Shown here: in pieces, positions 1 to 8,287 of the stretch | Layout: the number at the start of each line of letters is the position of its first letter | Numbering within the stretch: the first letter of the stretch is position 1 | Origin: Virgibacillus subterraneus | Lineage (GTDB): Bacteria; Bacillota; Bacilli; Bacillales; Amphibacillaceae | Direction: 5' to 3' | NCBI RefSeq assembly: GCF_900110695.1 | Contig: NZ_FOEH01000001.1 | Coordinates: 930,001-994,000 of the forward strand | DNA: 64,000 nucleotides | Translations under genes and position numbers: made by a program | The notes under the pieces: model-generated | What the model saw: only the letters and a program-made list of their open reading frames with translations | Told to the model about the DNA's origin: nothing | Database searches by the model: none

Positions 1-506
1 AAAATAACAAGCCAATTATACTTGATATGGCTACAAGTAACGTAGCATTAGGAAAAGTACTACATGCTAGAGAAACTGGTAAATCCATACCGGATAATTG
101 GGGTGTAGATGCCAACGGGAATCCTGTTACAGATCCTAACTTAGTAAAAAACCTATTGCCTATCGGTGGTCCAAAAGGATACGGACTAGCTCTAACCGTA
201 GATGTACTTTCCGGAATTTTAACAGGTTCTGCATTCGGAACAAATATCGCTACTATGTATGGTGATTATAATAATAACCGTCGTTTGGGACATGTGATTT
301 TAACGGTTGATCCAGGATTATTCATTGAAAAAGATCAATTCCTTGAAAACATTGACAATATGATTGACGAATTACACCAGCTTGAACCTGCAGAAGGGTT
401 TAAATCAGTTATGGTGCCAGGAGAACCTGAGCAATTGAAAGAGAAAGAACGAATGAATAGTGGTATACCTATTCCTGAAAGTATTTATGAATATTTAACT
501 TCATAA
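1..506 (+). CDS. yjmC: Ldh_2-family NAD(P)-dependent 2-hydroxyacid dehydrogenase (YjmC-like), 5'-truncated
   Basis: The reading frame is open from the first bases, and the codons before the ATG at 27 encode NNKPIILD, which continues the family signature ILDMATS. The visible 159+ residues are therefore the C-terminal half of a roughly 330-350 residue enzyme whose start lies outside the window. The Ldh_2 (malate/lactate/ureidoglycolate dehydrogenase) pattern is clear: DMATSN, then PIGGPKGYGLA and GHVILTVDP. The B. subtilis exu operon carries a homologous yjmC beside yjmD, uxuA and uxuB, and the same set follows here, so a role in sugar-acid oxidation or reduction is likely. The exact substrate cannot be read from the sequence. 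Confidence 0.85.
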   Translation, partial: NNKPIILDMATSNVALGKVLHARETGKSIPDNWGVDANGNPVTDPNLVKNLLPIGGPKGYGLALTVDVLSGILTGSAFGTNIATMYGDYNNNRRLGHVILTVDPGLFIEKDQFLENIDNMIDELHQLEPAEGFKSVMVPGEPEQLKEKERMNSGIPIPESIYEYLTS

Positions 507-566
507 TCTAATCTTTATTACGTTAAAGGGGGGATTAATTTATTAAATATACTAAATATTCTTAAA

Positions 567-580
567 TGAAAACGGTGACT
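567..580 (+). promoter_or_regulatory. candidate cre (CcpA) site upstream of dctP
   Basis: TGAAAACGGTGACT matches the catabolite-responsive element consensus TGWAANCGNTNWCA at every defined position except the last. It lies 40 bp before the dctP start, inside the hexuronate operon, so it would act as an internal roadblock or repress a local promoter when glucose is present. CcpA binding itself is inference. Confidence 0.5.
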
Positions 581-620
581 AAGAGAACAACAAATTATAT
601 TTCCAGGGAGGATTAATATT

Positions 621-1631
621 ATGAAGAGAGTTATTGGCTTATTAATGGGGCTATCACTAATTTTTATTTTGGCAGCTTGTGGTGGAGATGAATCATCAAA
701 TGGGGAAAGCAGCGGTAGTGAAGGAGAAACAACTACTTGGAAGCTTGGTCATTTATCTAATGAAGATCACCAATGGCATAAAACTGCAGTAAAATTTTCA
801 GAATTAGTTAGTGAAAAAACAGATGGTAAATTAGAAATCGAAATTTATCCAAACGAGCAATTAGGAAGTGAAACAGAAGTACTAAATGGTATTGAAGCCG
901 GAACTGTTGATATGACTATTTCTGGTGAAACGATGCAAAACTGGGCACCCGAAGCTGCTCTAATGGCAGTGCCATACGCATTTAAAGATGAAGAACATGT
1001 TAAGAGTGTTGTAGAAGGAGATATTGGTGAGGAAATTGAAAGCGCCGTCAAAGAAAAAGTTGGCGTGACACCATTGTACTATCATTTGCGTGCTCCACGT
1101 AATCTAACATCAAACGAACCAATTAAATCACCTTCTGATTTAGAAGGATTTAAAATGAGAGTTCCTAACGTTCCATTATTCATGGATTCATGGAAAGAAG
1201 CTGGAGCTCGTCCACAGGTAATGGATTTTAGTGAAGTATTTACAGGACTACAACAAGGTGTTATTGATGGCCAGGAAAACCCAGTTGATTTAATTCATAG
1301 TGCAAGTTTCTTTGAAGTACAAGACTACGTTAACAAAACAGAACACGTTCGCAGCTGGATTTATGTTGTTGTAGGAAACGAACAGTTAAACTCGTTGAAT
1401 GAAGATATGCAAGCAGCAGTAAAAGAGGCTGCAGAAGAAGCACAGGCATTCGGCATGGATTTATATAAAACTGAAACAGAAGGATATGTTCAAAAGTTAG
1501 AAGATAAGGGCATGGAATTCGTTGAAGTTGATCAAGATGCTTTTGCTGAAGCAATGAAACCAGCGGTACAAAATAGCCTTTCAGAGGAACAATTAGCACT
1601 TTATGAAAAAATTCTAAGCGCAGCAGAATAA
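621..1631 (+). CDS. dctP: TRAP transporter substrate-binding lipoprotein (DctP family)
   Basis: This is the extracytoplasmic solute receptor of a tripartite ATP-independent periplasmic (TRAP) transporter. Residues 1-20 are a lipoprotein signal peptide with lipobox LAAC and lipidated Cys20, followed by a Ser/Gly/Glu-rich linker. The DctP fold follows, with the conserved region around LRAPRNLTS (the ligand-carboxylate arginine) and MRVPNVPLF near residues 175-195. AGGGAGG lies 7 nt before the ATG. dctQ and dctM follow, completing the system. The hexuronate enzymes downstream suggest a uronate or mannonate-type acid as ligand, inferred from context. Confidence 0.93.
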   Translation: MKRVIGLLMGLSLIFILAACGGDESSNGESSGSEGETTTWKLGHLSNEDHQWHKTAVKFSELVSEKTDGKLEIEIYPNEQLGSETEVLNGIEAGTVDMTISGETMQNWAPEAALMAVPYAFKDEEHVKSVVEGDIGEEIESAVKEKVGVTPLYYHLRAPRNLTSNEPIKSPSDLEGFKMRVPNVPLFMDSWKEAGARPQVMDFSEVFTGLQQGVIDGQENPVDLIHSASFFEVQDYVNKTEHVRSWIYVVVGNEQLNSLNEDMQAAVKEAAEEAQAFGMDLYKTETEGYVQKLEDKGMEFVEVDQDAFAEAMKPAVQNSLSEEQLALYEKILSAAE

Positions 1632-1639
1632 TGAATATC

Positions 1640-1665
1640 GGGAGCATCTCTTAGTAGATGTTCCC
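1640..1665 (+). terminator. intercistronic hairpin after dctP
   Basis: A 10-bp stem GGGAGCATCT/AGATGTTCCC with a 6-nt loop lies between the dctP stop and the dctQ start and is followed by CCCTTAATCTTTTT. The weak T-run suggests partial termination or 3'-end protection, which would leave more binding-protein mRNA than permease mRNA. That is a usual arrangement for solute-binding proteins. Confidence 0.55.
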
Positions 1666-1694
1666 CCCTTAATCTTTTTAAATGAGGTGAAACC

Positions 1695-2180
1695 ATGAAA
1701 GCGGTAAATGTTTTCAGCAGGATACTTAAATTCTTAACAGTTCTAACGTTTTCTGCTTTGATTGTAGTTGTTCTTATCCAAATCACTGGTAGATATTCAC
1801 CATTAACTTTTGTATGGACGGAAGAGTTGTCAAGATACTTATTTGTTTATTCTATTGCATTTGGAGCACCAGTAGCAATGGAGAAAAGGGAGTATATTAC
1901 AGTGGATTTGCTTGTTGGATTCCTACCAAATAGAATAAAGAAGTTCTATAATGCATTTATTTATCTGGTATTAGGTGTATTTTCAGGAGTGCTTGTTACG
2001 TATGCATATGAATTTGCAATGCTCGGAGAGGGGCAAACATCTGCAACTCTGGGACTTGATATGTTTTATGTCTACTTAAGTATGTCAATAACACTTCTGT
2101 TTCTAGCTTTGTATAGCTTCTTAAATATAATTCATGTTCTAAAGGAAAATACCGTTAAGAGGGAAGAGGGTGTTGAATAA
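1695..2180 (+). CDS. dctQ: TRAP transporter small permease (DctQ family)
   Basis: A 161-residue integral membrane protein with about four hydrophobic segments (roughly residues 12-32, 50-66, 88-108 and 128-148), the size and topology of DctQ. The motif TEELSRYLFVYSIAFGAPVAM is typical of the family. AATGAGGTGAAACC precedes the ATG. The stop codon overlaps the dctM start (TAATG), indicating translational coupling. It bridges the binding protein and the large DctM channel in Na+-driven uptake. The ligand is inferred only from neighbours. Confidence 0.92.
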   Translation: MKAVNVFSRILKFLTVLTFSALIVVVLIQITGRYSPLTFVWTEELSRYLFVYSIAFGAPVAMEKREYITVDLLVGFLPNRIKKFYNAFIYLVLGVFSGVLVTYAYEFAMLGEGQTSATLGLDMFYVYLSMSITLLFLALYSFLNIIHVLKENTVKREEGVE

Positions 2181-3457
2181 TGATGGCACTGATTTTATTT
2201 TTGTCATTTATCGTAATGATTTTTGTTGGTGTTCCAATCGCTTTTAGTTTGGGTTTATCCTCGCTAATTTACCTTCTCTTAACTGATATATCTTTATCGA
2301 TTATCCCGCAAAAAATGTTTGAAGGGATTAATTCATTCACTTTGCTCTGTATACCTGGTTTTATCTTAGCTGGAAACTTGATGAATGCAGGTGGGATAAC
2401 AAAAAGAATTATCGCATTTACGAATAATATTGTAGGTCATATTCGTGGAGGTCTAGGTTTAGCAAATGTTGGTGCTTCAATGGGTTTTGCTGGAATATCC
2501 GGAACAGCGCTTGCGGATACAGCAAGTATCGGTTCGGTTATGATTCCTTCTATGAAAAAGGAGGGGTATGATGCATCTTTTTCAGTTGCTGTTACATCAT
2601 CATCCTCAACGATTGGTCCAATTATCCCGCCATCATTGCCAATGATTATTCTGGGTACATTGGCAACAGTATCCATAGGTGACTTATTTATTGCCGGGGT
2701 AATTCCTGGAATATTACTTGCTACAGGACTAATGATTGTTACGTATGTTATCTCTGCTAAACGTAAGTATCCTAGGGGAGAACGGCAAAGTTTCCCAGTT
2801 ATATTCAAGTCTTTTTGGGGTGCGTTTTGGGCCTTAATGATGACGGTAGTTATATTATTTGGCATACTCAGTGGTTATTTCACACCAACTGAAGCATCTA
2901 TTGTAGCAGTGGTATACGCGACTTTAGTAGGACTATTTATTTACAGGGACTTGAAGATTCGTGAAATGCCAAAGATTATACTAGATTCAATGGTTGGTGC
3001 TGCTGGTATTATGGTTCTCGTTGGATTTGCAAATTTATTTGGATGGATATTGGTAAGTGAGCGAATACCACAGTTAGTCGCTGATTTTATCTTATCTATT
3101 TCTGATAATCCAATTATAATTATTTTATTGATAAATTTATTATTATTGTTTGTTGGTACATTTATGGAAACTATAGCGGCTATCGTTATTCTTTTCCCTG
3201 TACTATTACCAATTGCAACACAGCTTGGTATGGATCCGGTTCATTTTGGTGTCATGATGGTATTGAACCTAATGATTGGCCTGTCAACACCACCAGTAGG
3301 GGTATGTTTATTCGTGGCTTCAAGTATTGGGAAAGTATCAATTGGGCGAGCTTCGGTAGCATTATTGCCATTTCTTGCTGTAAGCTTAATTGTATTATTA
3401 TTAGTGGCGTTCATCCCGGAAATCACTCTGTTTTTACCAAGTCTTTTTGATAATTAG
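2180..3457 (+). CDS. dctM: TRAP transporter large permease (DctM family)
   Basis: A 425-residue, strongly hydrophobic protein with about 12 membrane segments. It has the DctM signatures LCIPGFILAGNLMNAGG, GFAGISGTALADTASIG and SSSSTIGPIIPPSLPMI, and a C-terminal NLMIGLSTPPVGVCLF block. Length is normal for the family. The start overlaps the dctQ stop by one base, and a second in-frame ATG follows directly. It forms the ion-coupled transport channel of the TRAP system and completes the DctPQM set in this operon. Confidence 0.94.
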   Translation: MMALILFLSFIVMIFVGVPIAFSLGLSSLIYLLLTDISLSIIPQKMFEGINSFTLLCIPGFILAGNLMNAGGITKRIIAFTNNIVGHIRGGLGLANVGASMGFAGISGTALADTASIGSVMIPSMKKEGYDASFSVAVTSSSSTIGPIIPPSLPMIILGTLATVSIGDLFIAGVIPGILLATGLMIVTYVISAKRKYPRGERQSFPVIFKSFWGAFWALMMTVVILFGILSGYFTPTEASIVAVVYATLVGLFIYRDLKIREMPKIILDSMVGAAGIMVLVGFANLFGWILVSERIPQLVADFILSISDNPIIIILLINLLLLFVGTFMETIAAIVILFPVLLPIATQLGMDPVHFGVMMVLNLMIGLSTPPVGVCLFVASSIGKVSIGRASVALLPFLAVSLIVLLLVAFIPEITLFLPSLFDN

Positions 3458-3472
3458 ATCGGAGGTATATAG

Positions 3473-4489
3473 ATGAGAGCAATACAAGTAAAGGAGCCAC
3501 ATGATTTACGCGTGGCTGAAGTAGAAGAACCTAAACTAATGAAATCGAATGAAGTAAAGGTTCGTATGAAGGCAATGGGAATTTGTGGGTCTGATATGCA
3601 CATTCTACATGGGCAGAATCCTTTTGCTTCTTATCCTCGAATTATCGGCCACGAAGTAGCAGGTGAAATAGAGGGTATAGGCGATGCTGTGTCAGGCTTA
3701 AACGTTGGTGACAAAGTCGTAATTGAACCAATGACATCCTGCGGTGAATGCTATGCTTGTAAGCAGGGGCGTCCAAATGTATGTGAGCATGTAGAAGTAT
3801 ATGGTGTTCATAGAGAAGGCGGTGGGCGTGAAGTAACTGTAATGCCTGAGAACCTTGTTCATCGTGTGGATTCTTCGCTTGACTGGTCCGAGATTGCTTT
3901 AATTGAACCTTTTTCAATTGGTGCACAAGCAACATATCGTGGTCAAATTCAGAATGAAGATATGGTCTATATAATAGGTGCCGGACCAATTGGATTATGC
4001 TGTTTGAAAATGGCCTTGAATGCAGGAGCAAAAGTAGCTATTTCTGATTTTAATCAGGAAAGGTTAGATTTCGCTCGTAAGTGGGGAGCAGATCTTATAA
4101 TAAATCCTCGAGACCAGGATGTTAGCGAAGCACTTTTTAACTGGACAAGTGAAATGGGTGCAAACGTAGTAATTGACGCCGTAGGAACTCCAAAAACAGC
4201 TGAGCAAGCAATCGATGTAACATCTGTTGCAGCAAGAGTGGTTTTATTAGGGTTCCATGTAGATGTTTCTCGTATAGCACAAGTAAATATCACAAAGAAA
4301 GAGTTAACTATATGTGGTTCAAGACTACAGACGCATCGTTTTCCTAAGGTTGTTGAATTGTTTAATTCGAAAGACTTTGATGTGAAAGACTTAATAAGTC
4401 ATGAGTTTGCTTTAGATGATGTTCAAGAAGCTTTTAAATTAATGGAAGAAATGCCTTCTGGAGTACGTAAAGTAATAATTAAACTGTAG
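3473..4489 (+). CDS. yjmD: zinc-dependent alcohol/polyol dehydrogenase (YjmD/RspB-like)
   Basis: A 338-residue medium-chain dehydrogenase. Catalytic zinc ligands are Cys38 (ICGSD) and His60-Glu61 (GHE). The structural zinc lobe is intact with Cys90, Cys93, Cys96 and Cys104. The Rossmann motif IGAGPIGL follows. ATCGGAGG lies before the start, 15 nt after dctM. RspB/YjmD-type enzymes oxidise sugar acids such as L-gulonate or L-galactonate to the 5-keto acid, and yjmD sits in the B. subtilis exu operon. Here it would feed keto-acids to the adjacent mannonate oxidoreductase. The precise substrate is inferred. Confidence 0.85.
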   Translation: MRAIQVKEPHDLRVAEVEEPKLMKSNEVKVRMKAMGICGSDMHILHGQNPFASYPRIIGHEVAGEIEGIGDAVSGLNVGDKVVIEPMTSCGECYACKQGRPNVCEHVEVYGVHREGGGREVTVMPENLVHRVDSSLDWSEIALIEPFSIGAQATYRGQIQNEDMVYIIGAGPIGLCCLKMALNAGAKVAISDFNQERLDFARKWGADLIINPRDQDVSEALFNWTSEMGANVVIDAVGTPKTAEQAIDVTSVAARVVLLGFHVDVSRIAQVNITKKELTICGSRLQTHRFPKVVELFNSKDFDVKDLISHEFALDDVQEAFKLMEEMPSGVRKVIIKL

Positions 4490-4517
4490 GATGGCAAAAT
4501 ATTTGGAGGTTTTTTTA

Positions 4518-5288
4518 ATGAATGAAATGTTTAATTTGCATAATAAAATTGCAGTTGTTATGGGTGGTACAAGCACACTTGGTTCATCTATGGCGCTAGG
4601 CTTGGCGCAAAGTGGAGCAGATATAGTTTTAACTGGCCGAAATGAGGATAAAGCAAATTCCATTTTAAAGGAGATTAAACAGTATGATGTAAAAGCAGAT
4701 TTCATAAAATTAGATGTGTTGCAGATGGACTCTATTAAAGAAGCGGCTGAAGCGATTGATAAAAAGTATGGTGGCTGGGACATTTTAATTAATGCCACAG
4801 GGGTTAATAGCTCAACACCTTTTTTTGATATAAAAGAAGACGAGTGGGATAGTATAATGGATGTTAATTTGAAGTCTGTAATGTTTACATGCCAGGAATT
4901 TGCGCGTAGGAACAAAGAAAGAGAACGAGGTGGAAGCATAATTAATGTTTCTTCTGTTTCCTCCATTACGCCGCTGACAAAAGTAGTAACATATTCTGCT
5001 TCCAAAGCTGCTATTAATAGTATTACAGAATTTATGGCACAGGAGCTGGCTCCGGATAATATAAGAGTAAATGCTATCATTCCAGGCTTCTTCCCAGCAG
5101 AACAAAATCGCAAAATTCTTACGGAGGATCGTGTGAAATCAATCATGGACCACACACCTATGAAACGATTTGGGAATCCTGAAGAATTACAAGGGGCTGT
5201 AATTTGGTTAGCATCTGAAAAAGCAGCTGGTTTTGTTACTGGTTCAATGATAACTGTAGACGGAGGATTTGGTGCAACCAAAATTTAG
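4518..5288 (+). CDS. uxuB: D-mannonate oxidoreductase (fructuronate reductase), SDR family
   Basis: A 256-residue short-chain dehydrogenase with the N-terminal cofactor loop GGTSTLGS, the NAxG-type NATG motif and the active-site YSASK. I place the start at the ATG at 4518, with GGAGG 8 nt upstream, rather than at an in-frame ATG 27 nt earlier that has no ribosome site. In Bacillus, UxuB (YjmF) is an SDR that reduces D-fructuronate to D-mannonate. The presence of uxuA two genes downstream and yjmD just upstream matches that operon. The neighbours support the specific call over a generic SDR. Confidence 0.85.
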   Translation: MNEMFNLHNKIAVVMGGTSTLGSSMALGLAQSGADIVLTGRNEDKANSILKEIKQYDVKADFIKLDVLQMDSIKEAAEAIDKKYGGWDILINATGVNSSTPFFDIKEDEWDSIMDVNLKSVMFTCQEFARRNKERERGGSIINVSSVSSITPLTKVVTYSASKAAINSITEFMAQELAPDNIRVNAIIPGFFPAEQNRKILTEDRVKSIMDHTPMKRFGNPEELQGAVIWLASEKAAGFVTGSMITVDGGFGATKI

Positions 5289-5303
5289 CAGGGAGTGAAT
5301 GCT

Positions 5304-5924
5304 ATGCAAATGATCGATACATTACAAAAATTAAAAGAATCAAAAATAGTAGCTGTAATTCGTGCGGAGTCAAGTCAAAAAGCTATTGAATCCTCGGAAG
5401 CGTGTATTCGGGGTGGGATTACTAGCGTTGAGTTAACATATACAATTCCTCAAGTGGAAGAAGCAATTAAAACGTTGTCCGAACGCTTTCCTGATGTTCT
5501 GGTTGGTGCAGGAACTGTGTTGGATGCAACTACAGCTAGGATGGCAATGCAATCTGGTGCGGAATACATTGTAAGTCCAGGTTTTGATAAAGAAACTGCA
5601 TCACTGTGCAATCTATATCAAATTCCATATTTGCCAGGGTGCATGACAGTGTCTGAGATGATGACTGCTCTTTCATCAGGCTGTTCAATGATTAAACTAT
5701 TTCCCGGTGGTGTTTTCGGACCTAAGGCAATAAAGCAATTCAAAGCACCATTACCGCAACTGTCTATTATGCCAACAGGTGGAGTGGATTTATCTAATAT
5801 TGACGATTGGTTTAAGAACGGTGCTGAAGTTGTAGGAGTAGGGAGCTCATTGATTAAAGGAAGTTTAAAGGATACCGAGAACGCATCCAGGGAATTTGTT
5901 TTTAAAGTTTCAAGTTTGAAATAA
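5304..5924 (+). CDS. kdgA: 2-keto-3-deoxy-6-phosphogluconate aldolase
   Basis: A 206-residue class I aldolase of the KDPG/KHG family. Signatures are KIVAVIRAE near the N-terminus, the active-site glutamate in VELTYT, VGAGTVLD, and the Schiff-base lysine in MIKLFPG. It cleaves KDPG to pyruvate and glyceraldehyde-3-phosphate, the last step of hexuronate breakdown. I chose the ATG at 5304, 8 nt after GGGAG, over the GTG at 5295. The 2-keto-3-deoxygluconate kinase (KdgK) needed before it is not in the visible part and may lie upstream of the window. Confidence 0.92.
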   Translation: MQMIDTLQKLKESKIVAVIRAESSQKAIESSEACIRGGITSVELTYTIPQVEEAIKTLSERFPDVLVGAGTVLDATTARMAMQSGAEYIVSPGFDKETASLCNLYQIPYLPGCMTVSEMMTALSSGCSMIKLFPGGVFGPKAIKQFKAPLPQLSIMPTGGVDLSNIDDWFKNGAEVVGVGSSLIKGSLKDTENASREFVFKVSSLK

Positions 5925-5946
5925 GTTGATGGGGGTGTAACAATAT

Positions 5947-7020
5947 ATGAGAATGATAGTAAGGTGGTTTGGAAAAGGAAACGATACAATTGAGTTAGAT
6001 CATATCAAACAAATACCTGGTGTAGAAGGTGTGGCATGGGCTCTTCATGACGTGCCAGCGGGAGAAGAATGGCCTGAGGAAAAAATTTTAGAGGTGAAAA
6101 AAGAAGTAGAGAATTACGGCTTAAATATAGATGTTGTAGAAAGTGTTAACATACATGAGGATATAAAACTGGGATTACCTTCACGTGAAAAATATATCAA
6201 TAATTATATCAAGACTATTGAGAATTTGGCAAAAGCGGGTGTGAAAGTTATTTGTTATAATTTCATGCCGGTTTTTGATTGGACACGGACTGAATTGTTT
6301 AAGGGAATGGAGGATGGATCAACAGCCTTATTTTTTGAAAATGAAAAAATAAAGGAATCTGATCCAGTGGAACTAGTGGAAATGATTTCTAATAATTCTT
6401 CGTTTACTATGCCAGGCTGGGAGCCAGAAAGACTTGAACATTTATCTAAGCTATTTGAACAGTATAAACAGGTAACAGAAGAAGATTTATGGTCCAACCT
6501 TCAATACTTTCTTGAAAGAGTTATACCAGTTGCTAAAGAAAACAATATAAAAATGGCGATTCATCCCGACGATCCACCTTGGTCAGTATTTGGTTTGCCG
6601 CGAATTATAACCAATAGGGAAAATATCCAAAGGTTTTTAAGACTGGTAGATGACCCGTATAATGGTTTAACTTTATGTAGTGGTTCGCTCGGTGCAAACC
6701 CTAATAATGATATTACTAATATGGTTCGTGAATTTTCAGCCCGAATTCACTTTGCTCATATTAGAAATGTGAAAACGTACGATAACGGGGATTTTATAGA
6801 AACATCTCATCGTACAAAAGATGGAAGTGTTGACATCAATAATATTGTAAAGGCTTATCATGATACAGGTTTCTCCGGATACGTTAGGCCTGATCACGGT
6901 AGACATATATGGGGAGAAAATAGTAGACCAGGTTACGGACTTTATGATCGAGCACTCGGAATTATGTATTTATGGGGATTATGGGATTCATTTGATAGAT
7001 TTAAAAAGGAAAGTCAGTAA
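5947..7020 (+). CDS. uxuA: mannonate dehydratase
   Basis: A 357-residue UxuA-family TIM-barrel dehydratase that converts D-mannonate to 2-keto-3-deoxygluconate, Fe/Mn dependent. Recognisable blocks are RWFG near the N-terminus, GVEGVAWALHDVP, a metal-site region MAIHPDDPP, the LCSGSLGA block, HIRNVK, and the C-terminal VRPDHGRHIWGE. GGGGGTG precedes the ATG. It is the last gene of the operon and is followed at once by a strong terminator. Together with UxuB and KdgA it forms a fructuronate to pyruvate plus triose-phosphate route. Confidence 0.95.
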   Translation: MRMIVRWFGKGNDTIELDHIKQIPGVEGVAWALHDVPAGEEWPEEKILEVKKEVENYGLNIDVVESVNIHEDIKLGLPSREKYINNYIKTIENLAKAGVKVICYNFMPVFDWTRTELFKGMEDGSTALFFENEKIKESDPVELVEMISNNSSFTMPGWEPERLEHLSKLFEQYKQVTEEDLWSNLQYFLERVIPVAKENNIKMAIHPDDPPWSVFGLPRIITNRENIQRFLRLVDDPYNGLTLCSGSLGANPNNDITNMVREFSARIHFAHIRNVKTYDNGDFIETSHRTKDGSVDINNIVKAYHDTGFSGYVRPDHGRHIWGENSRPGYGLYDRALGIMYLWGLWDSFDRFKKESQ

Positions 7021-7024
7021 AAGC

Positions 7025-7056
7025 CGGATAGTGTCTTTCACTATCCGATTTTTTTC
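7025..7056 (+). terminator. terminator of the hexuronate operon (probably bidirectional)
   Basis: A perfect 9-bp stem CGGATAGTG/CACTATCCG with a 5-nt loop, then ATTTTTTT. It sits 5 nt after the uxuA stop and faces the tRNA genes on the other strand, so it may also stop their transcription. Confidence 0.92.
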
Positions 7057-7071
7057 TATTATGATAGAAAA

Positions 7072-7160
7072 GGAGAAAGTGGGATTCGAACCCACGCGAC
7101 GGTTACCCGCCCTAATGCATTTCGAGTGCATCCCCTTCAGCCAGACTTGGGTATTTCTCC
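7072..7160 (-). tRNA. tRNA-Ser (anticodon CGA)
   Basis: An 89-nt class II tRNA on the minus strand. The 7-bp acceptor stem GGAGAAA/TTTCTCC is perfect. The D-arm has the serine-type AGTCTGGCTGAAGGG, the anticodon loop is CTCGAAA (CGA, reading UCG), the long variable arm has a GGCGG/CCGTC stem, and the T-arm GTGGG-TTCGAAT-CCCAC is perfect. Unusually, the base after the acceptor stem would be U73 instead of the serine-typical G, and CCA is not encoded, so CCA must be added after transcription. Confidence 0.9.
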
Positions 7161-7188
7161 ATATTTTACTAGCAGAGATTACGAGGAT

Positions 7189-7253
7189 GCTGGTGAGAGG
7201 ATTCGAATCTCTTCATTACGAGTGAACATCACTGCCAACTGTGCTACACCAGC
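7189..7253 (-). tRNA. tRNA-Thr (CGU)-like gene lacking a variable loop; probably degenerate
   Basis: On the minus strand a perfect 7-bp acceptor stem GCTGGTG/CACCAGC encloses only 65 nt; an ordinary tRNA has 72. The D-arm resembles tRNA-Thr, with one mismatch at 10-25. The anticodon loop is CTCGTAA, giving CGU (Thr, ACG codons). The anticodon 3' strand runs straight into the T-arm, so about 7 nt of variable region are missing, and the T-stem has an A-C mismatch next to the TTCGAAT loop. Position 73 is A and CCA is not encoded. It is either a decayed tRNA or an armless-type variant. A good promoter precedes it. Confidence 0.6.
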
Positions 7254-7271
7254 CACTTAATTACAATAAAA

Positions 7272-7300
7272 ATAATACTCCAATTTTGTATTTTCTTCAA
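7272..7300 (-). promoter_or_regulatory. sigma-A promoter for the tRNA pair
   Basis: Read on the minus strand: -35 TTGAAG, a 17-nt spacer and -10 TATTAT, about 20 nt upstream of the tRNA-Thr-like gene. It is the only good promoter I see for the two minus-strand tRNA genes. Confidence 0.6.
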
Positions 7301-7408
7301 GTATGTAATTCGTCCATATTTTTACGGATAAATGTTATTATGATTTGATTTATAGCTTTAAAGTAGGATAGGATTTAAAATAAATAATTGTATGTGGAGG
7401 TAATAATT

Positions 7409-8239
7409 ATGATAAATAGTCTGCAGGATACAGTCACATTAAATAATGGTGTAAAGATGCCTGGATTTGGTCTCGGCGTCTACAAAGTTGAAGATGGAGA
7501 AGTTGCGACTGAGGCGGTTAAGGCGGCCCTAAACTATGGTTACAGAAGTATTGATACTGCGTCTTTCTATGAAAATGAAACAGGAGTAGGAGAAGGAATT
7601 AGGCAATCTGGAATACCGAGAGAGGAAATCTTTGTTACGTCAAAGGTATGGAATGATGAGCAAGGTTATGATAATACATTAAAGGCATTTGAATCAAGTC
7701 TTAAGAAACTAGGGTTGGATTATCTTGATCTCTACTTAATTCATTGGCCGGTCAGTGGAAAGTTTAAAGACACGTGGAGAGCAATGGAGAAATTGTATGA
7801 AGATGGAAAGGTCAAGTCAATTGGTGTGAGTAATTTCCATGTACAGCACTTAGAAAGTCTGTTGGCTGATTGTGATGTTAGACCAGCGATAAATCAGGTG
7901 GAACATCATCCTCATCTTACACAACCAGAGCTTAAATCATTTTGTGAAGACAGAAGCATCCAACTAGAAGCATGGTCTCCGCTTAAAAGAGGCGGTCTCT
8001 TGGATGAACCGACTATAGTTGAAATTGCCGAAAAATATAATAAGTCTGCAGCACAAGTGATTTTAAGATGGGATATACAAACGAATGTTATTACGATTCC
8101 TAAGTCGGTAAAAGAACACCGGATTATCGAGAATGCGAATATATTTGATTTTTCATTAACGGAGGAAGATATCGAACGGATCAGCGGTTTAAATATTAAT
8201 GATCGCAGTGGTGGAAATCCTGACAGTTTTGATGTTTGA
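7409..8239 (+). CDS. aldo/keto reductase (YvgN/YtbE-type, methylglyoxal/glyoxal reductase-like)
   Basis: A 276-residue cytosolic NADPH-dependent carbonyl reductase with the AKR barrel. GYRSIDTASFYENE carries the catalytic Asp and Tyr, TSKVWN the Lys, and LIHWP the His; SIGVSNFH and IPKSVKEHRIIEN (cofactor site) follow. I use the ATG at 7409, 8 nt after GGAGG, not the upstream in-frame TTG. Length equals the B. subtilis enzymes YvgN and YtbE, which reduce methylglyoxal and other aldehydes. The gene stands alone and is followed by repeat DNA and a terminator. True substrate unknown. Confidence 0.88.
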   Translation: MINSLQDTVTLNNGVKMPGFGLGVYKVEDGEVATEAVKAALNYGYRSIDTASFYENETGVGEGIRQSGIPREEIFVTSKVWNDEQGYDNTLKAFESSLKKLGLDYLDLYLIHWPVSGKFKDTWRAMEKLYEDGKVKSIGVSNFHVQHLESLLADCDVRPAINQVEHHPHLTQPELKSFCEDRSIQLEAWSPLKRGGLLDEPTIVEIAEKYNKSAAQVILRWDIQTNVITIPKSVKEHRIIENANIFDFSLTEEDIERISGLNINDRSGGNPDSFDV

Positions 8240-8287
8240 TAAAAGCTTGATTGGCTGTTCTTTCCAAAATATATAGAAACTTGTTGG

